Shown here one piece after another: positions 33,707 through 44,669 of a stretch of DNA of 64,000 bases. The first letter of the stretch is position 1. Every line of letters begins with the position of its first letter. The DNA comes from Avena insularis (lineage: Eukaryota; Streptophyta; Magnoliopsida; Poales; Poaceae). Both the position numbers and the translations under genes were made by a program. The notes under the pieces are model-generated. The model made no database searches. It was given only the letters and a program-made list of their open reading frames with translations, and was not told where the DNA came from. The stretch is from positions 184,050,257 through 184,114,256 of the forward strand of contig CM042685.1 in assembly GCA_023614405.1 (NCBI GenBank). Direction: 5' to 3'.

Positions 33707-35591
33707 TGTTGGAGATATGCCCTAGAGGTAATAATAAATGTAGTTATTATTATATATCTTTGTGTTTATGATAAATGTTTACATTCATGCTATAATAGTA
33801 TTAACAAGGAAACCATTAATACTTGTGTGATTTGTAAACTTAATTTGAAGTCCCTAGTATGGCCTCTATACTTCACTAGCTTGTTGGTTGATTGATGATG
33901 TGGTTTCTTTGTCATGAACATTGAGATGTTATCAACAACAAGATCATATCGTTAGGAGAATGATATGGTGGACATACTCCTATAGACAAGCGTAGCATAA
34001 AGATCAAGTCATTTCAATAGTTCAATTGCTATATGCTTTACGATACATAGTAACCTAATTCCTTCGACCATGAGATCATGCATATTGCCTTTACTGGATG
34101 GATGCTTTGATGTCATCAAACACCACACCGTAATAGGTGGCTATAAAAGTGGCATTGGGTGTTCGGAAAGTATTGGTTGAAACACATGGATCAAGAGTGG
34201 GATTTGTCCATCCACATGACGGATAGATATTCTGGGCCCTCTCGGTGAAATGTCATCCAATTAGCTTGCAAGCATGTGACTTGGTCACAAGGGATCACAT
34301 ATCACGGGAACGAGAAAAGAGTACTTATCAGTAACGAGGTTGAACTAGGTATGCAGGGATACCGACGATCATGACCTCGGATAAGTAACATATCGTGAGA
34401 CAAAGGGAAATTGGTATCGTATGTAAGTGGTTCATTCGATCGCAAAGTAATCGTAGAAATATGTGGGAGCCATATGAATTTCCAGATTCCTCTATTGGTT
34501 ATTGTTCGGAGAAGTGTCTCGATCATGTCCGCATAATTCACGAACCGTAGGGAGACACACTTAAGGATTCGACGTTGTTTGAGTAGTTATGGTATTATGA
34601 GAAAGAGACCGAATGTTGTTCGGAGTCTCGGATGGGATCCGGGATATCACGAGGTGATCCGGAATGGTCCGGAGAATAAGATTCATATAAGGAAAGTCCC
34701 ATTTCGGAGTTGGGGAATGGTTCCGGTGTTTTCATCGGGAACATTCTAGAAGGTCCCGGAATGTCCGGCACTCCGGGGGGGAAGGGGTACATGAATGTGT
34801 CATTGCAAGATGGAATGATTGCATCATGTACTAAGTGTTCTCGCTGTCCAAAATAAAGGGTTTATTTAATTCCTAAATTGGAAAAGTCAACCGCCGATTT
34901 TCATTAACCGCAGTTTTAGGAAAGAGGAGAAGTTGGAAACCGACTTGGGGAGTCCTCCTCCCCAAGCCGGCGGCCAGCCCGAGGCCGAGTTGGGGAGGGA
35001 CTCCCTCCCTCCCCTGGCGCGCCAGCCCTCCCACCTATAAAGGGAGGGGCAGGGCCTCCCCTCTAGAGACACACAAGTTCCTATCCTCTAAACTAGAAAC
35101 TAGATCTAGACCCCGGTTTAGAGCTGTTTCAGTTTAGAGCCTTCTAATTGGTTTAGAGCCCTCTAATTGGTGTGTCTAATTACTAGACCACTAATAGCCT
35201 CTCTCATAAGCTCCACCATACTCACTTGGCTTAAGGCGAAGCTCATGGGATCTCCCTCTACCTCCGGTACCACGCCAAGTTGTCTTTGGAATCGAGGAGA
35301 GTGCTACAACCTCCGCCTTTCTTTGGAACAAGGAGAGGAAGGTCTTCGTCAATCCGAACGTGTGACCGATCATGAGGCGCCATGGAACGCTGCACGGAAG
35401 GATCTCTACGATCTTGAGATCGGAAAGAGTACGACTACATCACCCACGAGAATCTGCTCTCGTTAAACACTTTGGAATCTTCGAGGGTGAGTTATTCCAT
35501 CGACTCGTTGCTACAATCTAGTAGATAGATCTTGGCTTGTTTGTTTGTATGCGATAGAAAATTTTTGTTTTCCATGCTACGAACCCCTACA
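33707..35591 (+). repeat. 3' LTR of the nested copia element
   Basis: Near-identical partner of the 5' LTR; differences are mainly single-base indels, with a more diverged patch of about 150 bp before the TATA-type motif (34890-35030). It ends CCCCTACA before the TGGCC duplicate. Confidence 0.93.
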
Positions 35592-35596
35592 TGGCC

Positions 35597-38500
35597 CGGT
35601 CACGGTCCATCTAGAAAAAGCCCCCCGACTTCCATATCCTGTTGGGTGAGGTAGTTGATCTGAACTGCAATACGCTCCTTCTCCTTCCTTGGAATAAGGT
35701 TGGCACCTACAGAAAATTCAGAGTAAGATGACACGCAAACAAGGCGCATCCAAAGACATGCAGCAGCCTCAGGAAACTCACACTGTAGCTGCTCGCTCAA
35801 CTGCCGCAGCTCCCCCATCAAATACTCCTCCCTAGCGGCAGCCCGCTCAGTCTTCGACTTCCACACGTCCGCATGGCCCCGAACGCTAAGGATCTCCTTC
35901 CCCAAGCTACGTACGCGATCGCGAAGAAAGGCAAGCTACGACGCATCATCCAAAGATGGTCGCGGCTGAGGGACGGTCGGAGTATCCACGAGAGCCTCAC
36001 CCGAAGGTCCCTAAAGGAAAGCAAGCAAGAATATGAACAACACATGACTTGGGCAATAGCTCGAAGCATCACTTATATACATCAAAAGCCACAACATGGC
36101 ATAAGGATAAATCGTTCATCAACAAAAGCATACATTACAAAAGAGGAAATACTATCCTAGGAACTACAACAAAGAAGCCTAAGCACCCGCATCCGGAGTG
36201 GCCTCGAAGCCAGAGTGCCTGCCCTTGGCCTCTCCCTGCTGCTTCGCAGCATAGTCTGCCAGCAGATGGATAAGCTTCGGACCATAACGCTTACAGCGAG
36301 AGGCGAAGAGAGAAAAGGCTACCTCTGAGCCGTGGCGCTGTTGGCATCTGAGAAGTAACGTGGTGAAGATCCAACTCCGCCACGGACGCCACGGCCATGG
36401 CCAGCCCCATAGAAGCACCAATGCCCTTCTGCTTGCGCTTGTAGGACGCAGGGGCATCCTCGGACAGCACATCCACCAGAGAGTCAACATCCTCTAGGGC
36501 AGGGCCCTTGGGCATGATCTCCTTGTAGAAGCGCTGGAGAACCTCCTTGGCCTTGGCAAGGGAACTAGAAGCAGTGCCGCAGCGATCTTTGACCACTATG
36601 GTGGCATCATCCAAAGCACTCTCGTGCTCCAAGACATTGCGGTCAAACACAATTCCCGAAGCATCTGGCGCAAAGAAAAAGAAACAGGAGCCGAATAAGG
36701 ACATGAAGAAAAATGCAGTCAAAAATCGAGTAGACCAATTACAAGCAAGACACATACCGGAGAAGGCCTTGGCCACAGCCATCAGCTTCTCGGCCACCTC
36801 CTTCTCGCGCGCAGCTGCAACAGTTGTGAGTTGCTCTTCGCAATCTGAAGCCTCTCGCTGCAGGCGCTCCTTCGCCGCGGCGGCGTCAGCCAACTCCTGC
36901 TGCAGGTGCTCCTTCGCCTCCACGGCATCTGCAGCCTGCTTCTCCGCACGACCGAGGCTCTTTTCAAGAGCGTCCAGCCGACGAATGGCCGCATTATTCT
37001 CATCTAAAGAGCATTAAGGACATATATAAGCAACACAAGCTACAGACAGGCAACATGTGAAAATGATAAAGGACGATCAAGCCACGTACCTTGCAGCTGC
37101 TTCATGCTGGCCTCGGCGCTAGATGTTGCCTGATGAGCAAGTTCGTGTTGTGCACAAAGGGCTGTGGAAAAAAGCAGAAGCAAAACAATCAAGAAAGAAT
37201 CAAGAACAAGACTCGGGGGCTGCGCCCCGAAACGAGCAAAAACGTCGAACAAAACAGGCTCGGGGGCTCCCCCAGGAAAAAATAGGAAGAAACAACTTAT
37301 ATGCTCGGATGGGGACTTCGAAGGTCCAGGTGCAGTCTTCTGAGTGACGACTACTCGAGCCTCCTGCGGAGAGGGGTTCGGAGCATCGCCCCTAGAGGTG
37401 GCCATCGTCTGAGGGGGAGGGGTCGTCGGCTTCGACTCCCCTACGGTCTCCTGGGAGTTCTCACTAAGAGAACCCTCCGAGGAGTGGCTGCAAGGAAAAC
37501 ATTCATCGCAGCAAGAATAAAAGTACACAAGACAAGAACGAAGAGCATCCGAAGGTACTTACGATTCGATGTCGCTCAAATCAAGAACGGGCAGCACCCT
37601 CTCCTCTTTCTTCTTGGCCGGCGGCTGCGGCGCCATAGCCCGCAGAGGCACGGCCGGGAACGGTGAGGAGGAAGCATCATCATCCCCGCTATGGTGCACG
37701 AGAAAGGATGGGTCCCTAGGCGTCCGCGGAGTCGAGGCATCCAAAGACTCGCTCGAGCTCCGTGCCCGCTTTCGGGTCTGCCCCTCGCTCTCCTCGGGGG
37801 CTTCGTCAGTGGGCGACTGCACCGGCGATAGCTCAGACTCAGAGTCTGCCTCCTCATTGTCTGGCGCCTCCCCATATTTCTCCGGCAGAGGGGGCATAGA
37901 CCCCGTAACCTTGAGGCACTGCAAACAAAGATAATAAGCAGATGTCAGAAACTGCAACAAGCAAAAACATACAGCAAAGCGCAATGCGCACAAGAAATCT
38001 TGACCTTCGAGGTCCCTTTACTGGCGCTAAGAGGGGGGTCATCGATTCCCCTGGCAAGTCCTCACAAGCCTTGTACTTCAGCAAAGGGCGGAGGGCCCTA
38101 TCAAGGTCACCCGAAGATAGTTCTTCGGATGACACTCTGGTGACATCACTAGGGCCGGCGTAGAGAAACATCGGGTGCGCCCTGGCTTGGAGTGGCTGCA
38201 CCCGACGCTTGAGGAAGGTGTGGATGAAGTCAACCCCATTGACCTCCTTGCCTGGCACCAGTTGGAGAGCCTCCACCCGCTGGTAGAGAATCTCCACCTC
38301 CGCCACTTCGCCTTCCAAGATGTGGTTCTTCCACGATCTTTTCCGGACGATCTTCTGCTCGGAGTCAAAGGGAGCAAGACCAAATTGCTGCCCGTCCAGC
38401 TTGACATCACGGATGTAAAACCACTTGCGACGCCAATACTGAATGGACTCGCAAACAGAGAGGAAGAAAAACTGGACAAAAGGACAAAGATAAATGATGC

Positions 38501-38969
38501 AGCCGCCAATCGGATAGACTCCGTCGGAGCCAGATTGCCTCTTCACGGAATAGAGTTTTCGGAAGAGACCAAACTGCGGCTCAATGCCGAGCCAGCACTC
38601 GCAAAGCGTGATGAAACACGCAACATTAAGAAGGGAATTAGGAGACAGATGACGAATCCGAATCCCATAGAGAAAAAGGAGCCCACGAAGGAATTTGTGG
38701 GCAGGGAGAGATAAACCACGAAGAATGAAGGCAATGAAGATCACCTGAAAACCCACGGGTGGGCGAGGGATTACCTCATCATCGAGAATCTTGACGTCCT
38801 CCTTGTTTTGCTGGATTAACCCCGCGTCGTGCAGCTTGCGCAGGTCGGTTTCGTGCACGTTAGAGCGCCTCCACTTGCCATCGGTGTTGCGCGCCGGGAC
38901 GGCAACCTTCTTGCCGCCAGCAGCAACACTCGAGCCTGCTCCGGCGGAGGCTTTCTTCGAGTTCACCAT
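35597..38969 (-). CDS. Antisense gene of the gypsy element (putative gypsy-type transposon protein, Transposase_28-like)
   Basis: Minus-strand gene between pol and the 3' LTR. The start at 38969 gives MVNSKKASAGAGSSVAAGGK. The frame is open for about 320 codons with VGFQVIFIAFILRGLSLPAH, FLRGLLFLYGIRIRHLSPN and CFITLCECWLGIEPQFGLF, typical of the Transposase_28 (putative gypsy type transposon) family. An intron fits at 38004-37919 (GTCAAG to TTTGCAG), another with donor GTAAGT at about 37558 and acceptor CCTTGCAG. Further exons read an acidic tail (PDNEEADSESELSPVQSP), a proline-rich part and a coiled coil (36990-36780, LEKSLGRAEKQAADAVEAKE). The nested copia insertion removed its last exon to 26357-26679. 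Function is unknown. Preservation is much better than in the sense genes. Confidence 0.6.
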
Positions 38970-39389
38970 CGTGGCGCGTCGACGGCGGCGGTGCGCGCGC
39001 AAGAACAAAGAAGGGAAAGATCGAAGAGAGTCCAGTGCGAGCGAAGATGAGCTCGTGAAAATGGAGGCAGTGAAAGCAAATGGCAAAGGGTGAAAACAAA
39101 CTACTGTTTTCCCCACAGTTATAAGGATGAAGACGATGAACAGGAACCGTTCATCCAGAAGCCCTAACGCCAGGGTCAGATCCAATCATACATGTGTCAA
39201 CATAGCAGCGAACCGTTTCCCGCACGCCATCCACTATGCATGGAAACCGAGGAGATGCCGTAATTCTCGCCACGACGCGCACGACCAGTCAACTCCAAGT
39301 CAGAAAGTGGGACCCACGTTCGTCCTGTTACGTCACCTCTAGCGCCGCAGACGGTTGAGGTCACCGATCGTCAGCACTGACGTCATCAA

Positions 39390-40294
39390 AACTATAGTAG
39401 CAACGGTTAGAAATCCTCGGCTAATAACTAAAAGTACTCACTCGAATCTACGATTCGAGCAACTACTCGGGGGCTACTCCTATCAGGAGCGCTAGCCGCG
39501 CACCTGAGGCACGATTAAGATACTACATCAATGTTGATTCATCGAGTTCTACGTGGAGTCTACGACTCAACTACGGACTCGGGGGCTACTCCCATAGGGA
39601 GGATTGATTCAAGCACCCGAAAAATTGTGTCCTACGGACCTGAAGCTAAAAACGACTGAACTAAAGTCTTTGCTCGAGTCTATGACTCAAACAGACACTC
39701 GGGGTCTACTCCCATGGGGAGCGCTGGTCGCGCACCCTATGAATTCTTCGACTGCGATCCTTCGGATCAAAAATGCAAAAAAACTTTCTGGCAACTTTGC
39801 CCCAACCTACGCTAAGTGAGAATCATCCTACTTGGCCACCCGAAATACCTCCGTGGTGATAAAATTTTGGATGTTGTGTCTATGACATAAACATAAGACC
39901 TACATATATTATCTAATGCCCTGGTAACGCACCTGACTACGCTCTACTAGTAAAAATCCATGCCAACTGGCACGATGAAAATCCCGACGAACGCGTTGGG
40001 TACATCACTCGAAAACTACTGGGATTCGACTCCTGTAAGACCTCAGCGGCCTAAGTCGAATTACGCCAGCATCCGTTCCAGATTCGAGTCTAGGGACTCA
40101 AATTTGAAGAAGATCGTGTTGTTTTGTTCTAAGACTGTTAACTAGACCTGATCCGCAGGAGAGTCAGGCACACGCATCAACGATCCCTACAAACTAAAGT
40201 CATTTTCTTTCTCTTATGAACAGAAACAGCTGCACCCGAAAGATTGAAGAGTCATCAGCCGAATCTACGATTCGACTGAACACACGGGGGCTAC
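39390..40294 (+). repeat. Gypsy 3' untranslated region with repeated CTCGGGGGCTACT motifs and polypurine tract
   Basis: Segments of roughly 110-120 bp, each with (A/T)CTACGACTC-type sequence followed by CTCGGGGGCTACT, start near 39425, 39535 and 39650. The true priming site is ACACGGGGGCTAC at 40283-40294, directly before the 3' LTR. The promoter region of the antisense gene must also lie here or just to its left. Confidence 0.7.
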
Positions 40295-40761
40295 TGACAT
40301 GGTTATACCCTACGGGTACACCACATTAGCATACCTGGTCCAGCCCAAGGAAGGCCCAGAAGAATATACGCGGCCTATGGAGATTTTCGGGTGGCCCAAG
40401 CCAATGGCATCTTCGGATCCTTGGAGAGCAAGACTAGAGTAGATAGAATATTTAAAAGGGTAAACCCTAAACTTGTAACCGATTCGATCTGTGCCTGGGA
40501 CCTGCCTATCTCTATATAAAGGCTAGGAGGACACGACGAGGAGGACAACTTCTCACCGCATACACATCTCCACGCTAGATTGCATCTGCGCACTCCTGTA
40601 CTTTTCGGTTCCGCCGTAATCAAGAGCAGACAAGCAGGAGTAGGGTTTTCCCTCCGGGGGTCTGAACCTGGGTAAATCTTGTGTCCCCTGGTTGCTTGTC
40701 TGTTAACCGTTCTGTGATCTTCAGCATCCCCATCTTCTCTCTAAAACCCAAACTCGTAACA
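40295..40761 (+). repeat. 3' LTR of the gypsy element
   Basis: Begins TGACATGGTTATACCC and ends CTCGTAACA. It keeps the TTCGGGTGGCCCAAGCC segment lost from the 5' LTR and the TATA-type CTCTATATAAAGGC. Confidence 0.9.
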
Positions 40762-41711
40762 ATGGGCCTGAACCCGAATCATCGCCGGCAACGGCCGTGT
40801 CCGCGCAGGTGGTAATAGTGGTGGTTGGGTCCGGCGAGCCGGTGAACAGGCCTAGGCAGCGCACACCTCAACTTGGTCTCATTGGTGTGTCGGCAGCAGC
40901 GGTGAAAAAACGGTGACGTGGGAGAGCATGGCAGCGGCGTCTGGACTGTTCGTCAGCGTGTTGGATTGTTCGTCAGCGCGTCGTACTGTCCGGCAACTTG
41001 TCTTGCGACTTGTCCGGATTGTCCAGCTTCTCGCCAGACTGTTCGATGACTTGTCCAATGGATTGCCGGACTGTCCGACGACGACAACGCAGGAGAGATT
41101 GGTGGCAGCGGCGTGACGATGACTGACGGCGGGGCAGGCCGGATCATGTGCATGTGGGAATCGTGTACAACTACATATCCGAATACATATGTCTCTATAG
41201 GGGTAATACTTAATTTAAACACGTGGACTGTGGACGTATTTATACGAGTTTAACGGAAAGAGGACAGTACTAAATCAAACCCCTTGTAGTATGTAACGAG
41301 CTCGTCGTCCATTAGGACAGAAGTGTGATCGAACAGGCCCCCGTATCTCTACGGCCCCCAAATACCTGCGGCAGTGCAGCCGACCAGGCCTAGCCTATGT
41401 ATGTGTGCGTCGATCTACTCGATCGTGGCTCGGCTCTGATGGTGGCTTCCGAATCCCTCATCGGTGATCGATCGATCTGTTTCTCCAGTTCGCGATCGAC
41501 GCAACGCCGTCGTTTAGTTCCGTTTTCCGGCATCCGGCTAGTGGCTCTTTTCTCCGGCCGGCCGGCCGTGCCCTTCCTCTTCCTTTTTCAGGCTTGGACC
41601 CGCTAGTACAGCCCTGATCTTGCAGCAGGATCACATGAGCAGGAGAAAAGCACTGCAGAGCATCAGCAAATCAATCTCGATGGCTTGCTCCCTGCTAGTA
41701 GCAGTACGTAA
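40762..41711. other. Unassigned stretch before the Harbinger element
   Basis: No recognisable gene. A GC-rich part (40910-41110) is built from loose repeats of ACTGTTCG and ACTTGTCC. ACAGCCCTGATCTTGC at 41608-41623 recurs at 47482-47497, just beyond the Harbinger element. Confidence 0.5.
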
Positions 41712-41942
41712 GAGCATGACTAACAGCACGCGAGGACAGCTGCATGTACTTGTGATTTCAGGTTTTAAACTCATCACCGGAGAAAAGTGCCTGTAAATAC
41801 AATTCTTAAATCACGATTTGAACTAAAATTTAAATTAACGAGGAAAGATTATGCGCGCGTTCATCATTCAGTACCTACATATTGCAAAATTACATCCTGA
41901 AAAAAGAAAATTAGTATTGGGAGAGCTCGCGGAGGACGCCGT

Positions 41943-42068
41943 TGTTGAGATATGTGTTGTATTAGTTATAGATCCCGTGTATTTTTAGGGTTGTACCTAT
42001 AATATTGTCAATATATATATGAGCAGCCGGTTCTATTGGTGTCGTGCGTTCTCCCATACCTTTCCACA
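41943..42068 (+). repeat. 5' LTR of the short-LTR copia element
   Basis: 126 bp with a TCAATATATATATGAGC TATA-type stretch near its middle. The primer site TGGTATCAG starts at 42069. Confidence 0.9.
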
Positions 42069-42238
42069 TGGTATCAGCCTAACTACGATCTCCCTACCCT
42101 AGCCGCCGTCCCTCCTCTCCCTGGGCGCCGCCGGCCTCCTCCCTCCAAACCCTAGCTGCCGCCTCCCTCTCCTCCAAGGCGCCACCGGCCCTCCTCCTTC
42201 ACCAACTCCACCGCTTCCGCCCTACACCTACCTCCGCC

Positions 42239-43190
42239 ATGGCCGATTTCAACTCCCACTCCTCCGTCTCCGGGAGCAGCAACCCCTTCGCCGGCCCCTC
42301 CGTCGCCGTCATCCGCGACGTCCCCATCCTCGAGCGCGTGTCGGTGAAGCTCTCTCACACCGCTGCCAATTTCTTCCCGTGGAAGACATACTTCGGCCTT
42401 CTCTTCCGCGAATATGATCTCCTTGATCATGTCGACGGCACCATTGACCTCCTCGCTATGCCGCACGACCCCGATTGGTTGGCCATCAACGCGACCATCA
42501 TCCGCTGGTTTTTCCAGACCGTCTTCAACAAGATCTCCCGCACCGTCGTCCGCTACGGTGACTCCGCGCACACCGTCTGGACCAAGATCACCGGCCTCTT
42601 CACCGACAACAAGATTCAACGCGTCACGTTCCTCCAACGGGAGTTCTTCGGCACCCACCAAAACGACCTCTCCCTCGACGAGTACTGTCCGTCTCAAGAG
42701 CCTCTCCAACGAGCTTCGCGACTTGGAGTTCCCGATCGATGACAAGATCATGCTCTCCATGCCGCCGGCCGACCTCGGCGAGGATCTTAGCAACGCCGCC
42801 GCCAACTTCATGCTCCTCACCACGCCGACTTTCGAGCAAGTCGTGGCCTATCTCCGTCTCGAGGAGCACCGGCTCAAGCACCTTCGAACTCGGGCGGCCC
42901 ACACCGCTTTCGTCGCCGGCTTCTCCCGGGGTGGCCCTGCCCCCGCGCCTCGTGCCCCGGCACCTGCACCTCGCGCCACGGGCCCGCCTCGGGCTTCTAC
43001 TCGCCCCCGCCACTCGCGCCCCTACCTCCCGCCAACGGCGGCGGCAATGGCGGTGGCAACAGAGGGCGCCGTCGTCGTCGTCGCAACGGTGGTGGCAATG
43101 ATGGTGGTAACGCCGGTGACACCGCCCCCAGCCCCTTCCACCGCAACAGATCTCCCCCACGCCGCCATGGATCGCCGGCCATAATCCCTA
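42239..43190 (+). pseudogene. gag of the short-LTR copia element, one frameshift
   Basis: The start at 42239 gives MADFNSHSSVSGSSNPFAG. The gag core follows with NFFPWKTYFGLLFREYDLLD, HTVWTKITGLFTDNK and VTFLQREFFGTHQNDLSLDE. A small indel near 42685 moves coding into the frame that reads LKSLSNELRDLEFPIDDKIM and EQVVAYLRLEEHRLKHLR. The C-terminal part is proline, alanine and arginine-rich. No CCHC zinc knuckle can be read, which is usual in some elements of this group but may also reflect decay. Confidence 0.85.
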
Positions 43191-43412
43191 GACCGGGGTC
43201 GTCCACGCCTACACCATGCCCGTGCCGCGCACCCCATACCCAGGCACCATGGGGCCGCGTCCAGCCTTGCACCAGGCCCTCTTCGCGGTGCCTCAGCCCG
43301 CCGTCGTGACCGGCTACATTGCTCCCCGGCTCCTCCCTCCTAGTACGTTGCGCCCCCGAGCATGGCCTAGTGGGACCCCGCCCTGCTGACCGCTCTATAG
43401 ACCGCCCCCACG

Positions 43413-44669
43413 GTGAGCGCGTACGGCGGTGGCGGTGATTGGTTCATGGACACCGGCGCCTTCGCGCACATGGCCGCTCACCCCGGTAATCTCTCTAATT
43501 CTACTCCCTCCTTCACTTCCTTCCGCATAATTGTCGGCAACGGTCATGCTCTCCCTATCACTCACACTGGCTCTGCCTCTTTTCCCTCCACCTCCACCCC
43601 TCTTTCTCTCAATAATGTCATTCTTTCTCCTCATTTAATCCAAAACCTCGTTTTCGTTTGTTCTCTTGCTCGTGATAACTCTGTGACTGTGGAATTTGAC
43701 GCTTCTGGTTTTTCTGTTAAGGATGGTCGTACTCGGATGCTTCTCCACCGCAGTGACATCCCCGGTGATTTGTACCCTGTTTGGTCGTCCTCCACCATCG
43801 CCAGCAGCCCACTCGTCCTCTCCGCCGGTGTCGACCTATGGCAGGCCCGCCTCAGCCATTTTAGCTCCACCTTTCTTCGTCAAATACTACAAGCATTTGA
43901 TTTTACTTGTAATAAAATGGATGCTCATTCTTGTAAAGCATGTCGTCTAGGCAAACATGTTCGTCTTCCGTTTAATTCTTCCTCCAGAGTCGCGTCTTTT
44001 CCCTTTGAACTTATTCATAGTGATGTTTGGACCTCGCCGGTTCCGAGTAATTATGGTTATACCTATTATCTTGTGATTTTGGACGATTACTCGCATTTTG
44101 TGTGGACTTTTCCCCTACGTCGTAAATCCGACGTCCCTGCCACTCTCACCGCCTTTTTCGCATACGTCTCCACCCAATTCGTCCACCCCATCCATGCCTT
44201 GCAAACCAATAACGGAAAAGAGTTCGACAACATCACCATCCGCATACTTCTCGCCTCCCATGGCGCCATCTTTCGTCTCACGTGTCCTTACACTTCTCAA
44301 CAAAACGGTCGTGCTGAACACATCCTTCATACACTCAACGACTGTGTGCGCACCCTTTTGTTCCATGCTTACATGCCTCCACGGTTTTGGCCGGATGCAC
44401 TCGCCACGGCGACCCTTCTCATCAACATCCGCCCCTGCCGCGTGCATTGGCAATACACGCTGCACCATCTTCTCTTTGGTGTGCCACCCGCCTACGATGA
44501 TCTTCGCATCTTCGGTTGCCGTTGCTATCCTAGCACCGCCGCCACCGCCGCGCATAAGCTCGCGCCCCCCTCTCTCCCTTGTGTGTTTCTCGGCTACCCA
44601 GCCAACACCAAGGGCTACCGCTGCTACGACCCGATCTCGCATCGCGTCTTCACCTCCCAGCATGTTTAA
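43413..44669 (+). pseudogene. Protease and integrase part of pol, short-LTR copia element
   Basis: One open stretch of 418 codons. FMDTGAFAHMAAH is the protease motif (DTGA). The pre-integrase part ends with CKACRLGKHVRLPF. The integrase core reads HSDVWTSPVPSNYGY (first Asp), LQTNNGKEFDN and TSQQNGRAEHILHTLNDCV (Glu). In the second motif the catalytic Asp is Asn (normally TDNG), so integrase would be inactive. The frame ends in TAA at 44667 where FDELVFSF continues in the same frame, so this is a point stop. Confidence 0.88.

Larger units (their letters stand above)
26685..35591 (+). mobile_element. BARE/Angela-like Ty1/copia element, complete, nested in the gypsy 3' region
   Basis: LTRs of 1883 and 1885 bp (26685-28567, 33707-35591) begin TGTTGGAGATATGCCC and end CCCCTACA. 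The element is flanked by the perfect duplication TGGCC (26680-26684, 35592-35596). The initiator-Met primer site TGGTATCAGAGC follows the 5' LTR, and GTGCAAGTGGGAGAC precedes the 3' LTR. The order gag, protease, integrase, RT, RNase H is that of copia. The coding part is riddled with one-base shifts. LTR divergence is a few percent by eye, so the insertion is not very recent. The LTR start matches the BARE/WIS/Angela group as I remember it. Confidence 0.93.
19158..40761 (+). mobile_element. Ty3/gypsy element of Tat/Retand type, complete but decayed
   Basis: Two similar LTRs (19158-19604 and 40295-40761) flank a primer-binding site, gag, protease, reverse transcriptase, two RNase H domains, integrase and a long 3' region with an antisense gene. 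The extra (archaeal-type) RNase H between the first RNase H and integrase, and the antisense frame before the 3' LTR, are marks of the Tat lineage. Without the nested copia element it is about 12.7 kb. The outer target duplication is not evident: TTATA lies before the 5' LTR and ATGGG after the 3' LTR. Stops and shifts run through gag-pol. Confidence 0.88.

Noticed and set aside
42624..43272. Long minus-strand and alternative plus-strand frames opposite the short-LTR copia gag
   Set aside because: GC-rich shadow frames of gag; the gag frame explains the region.
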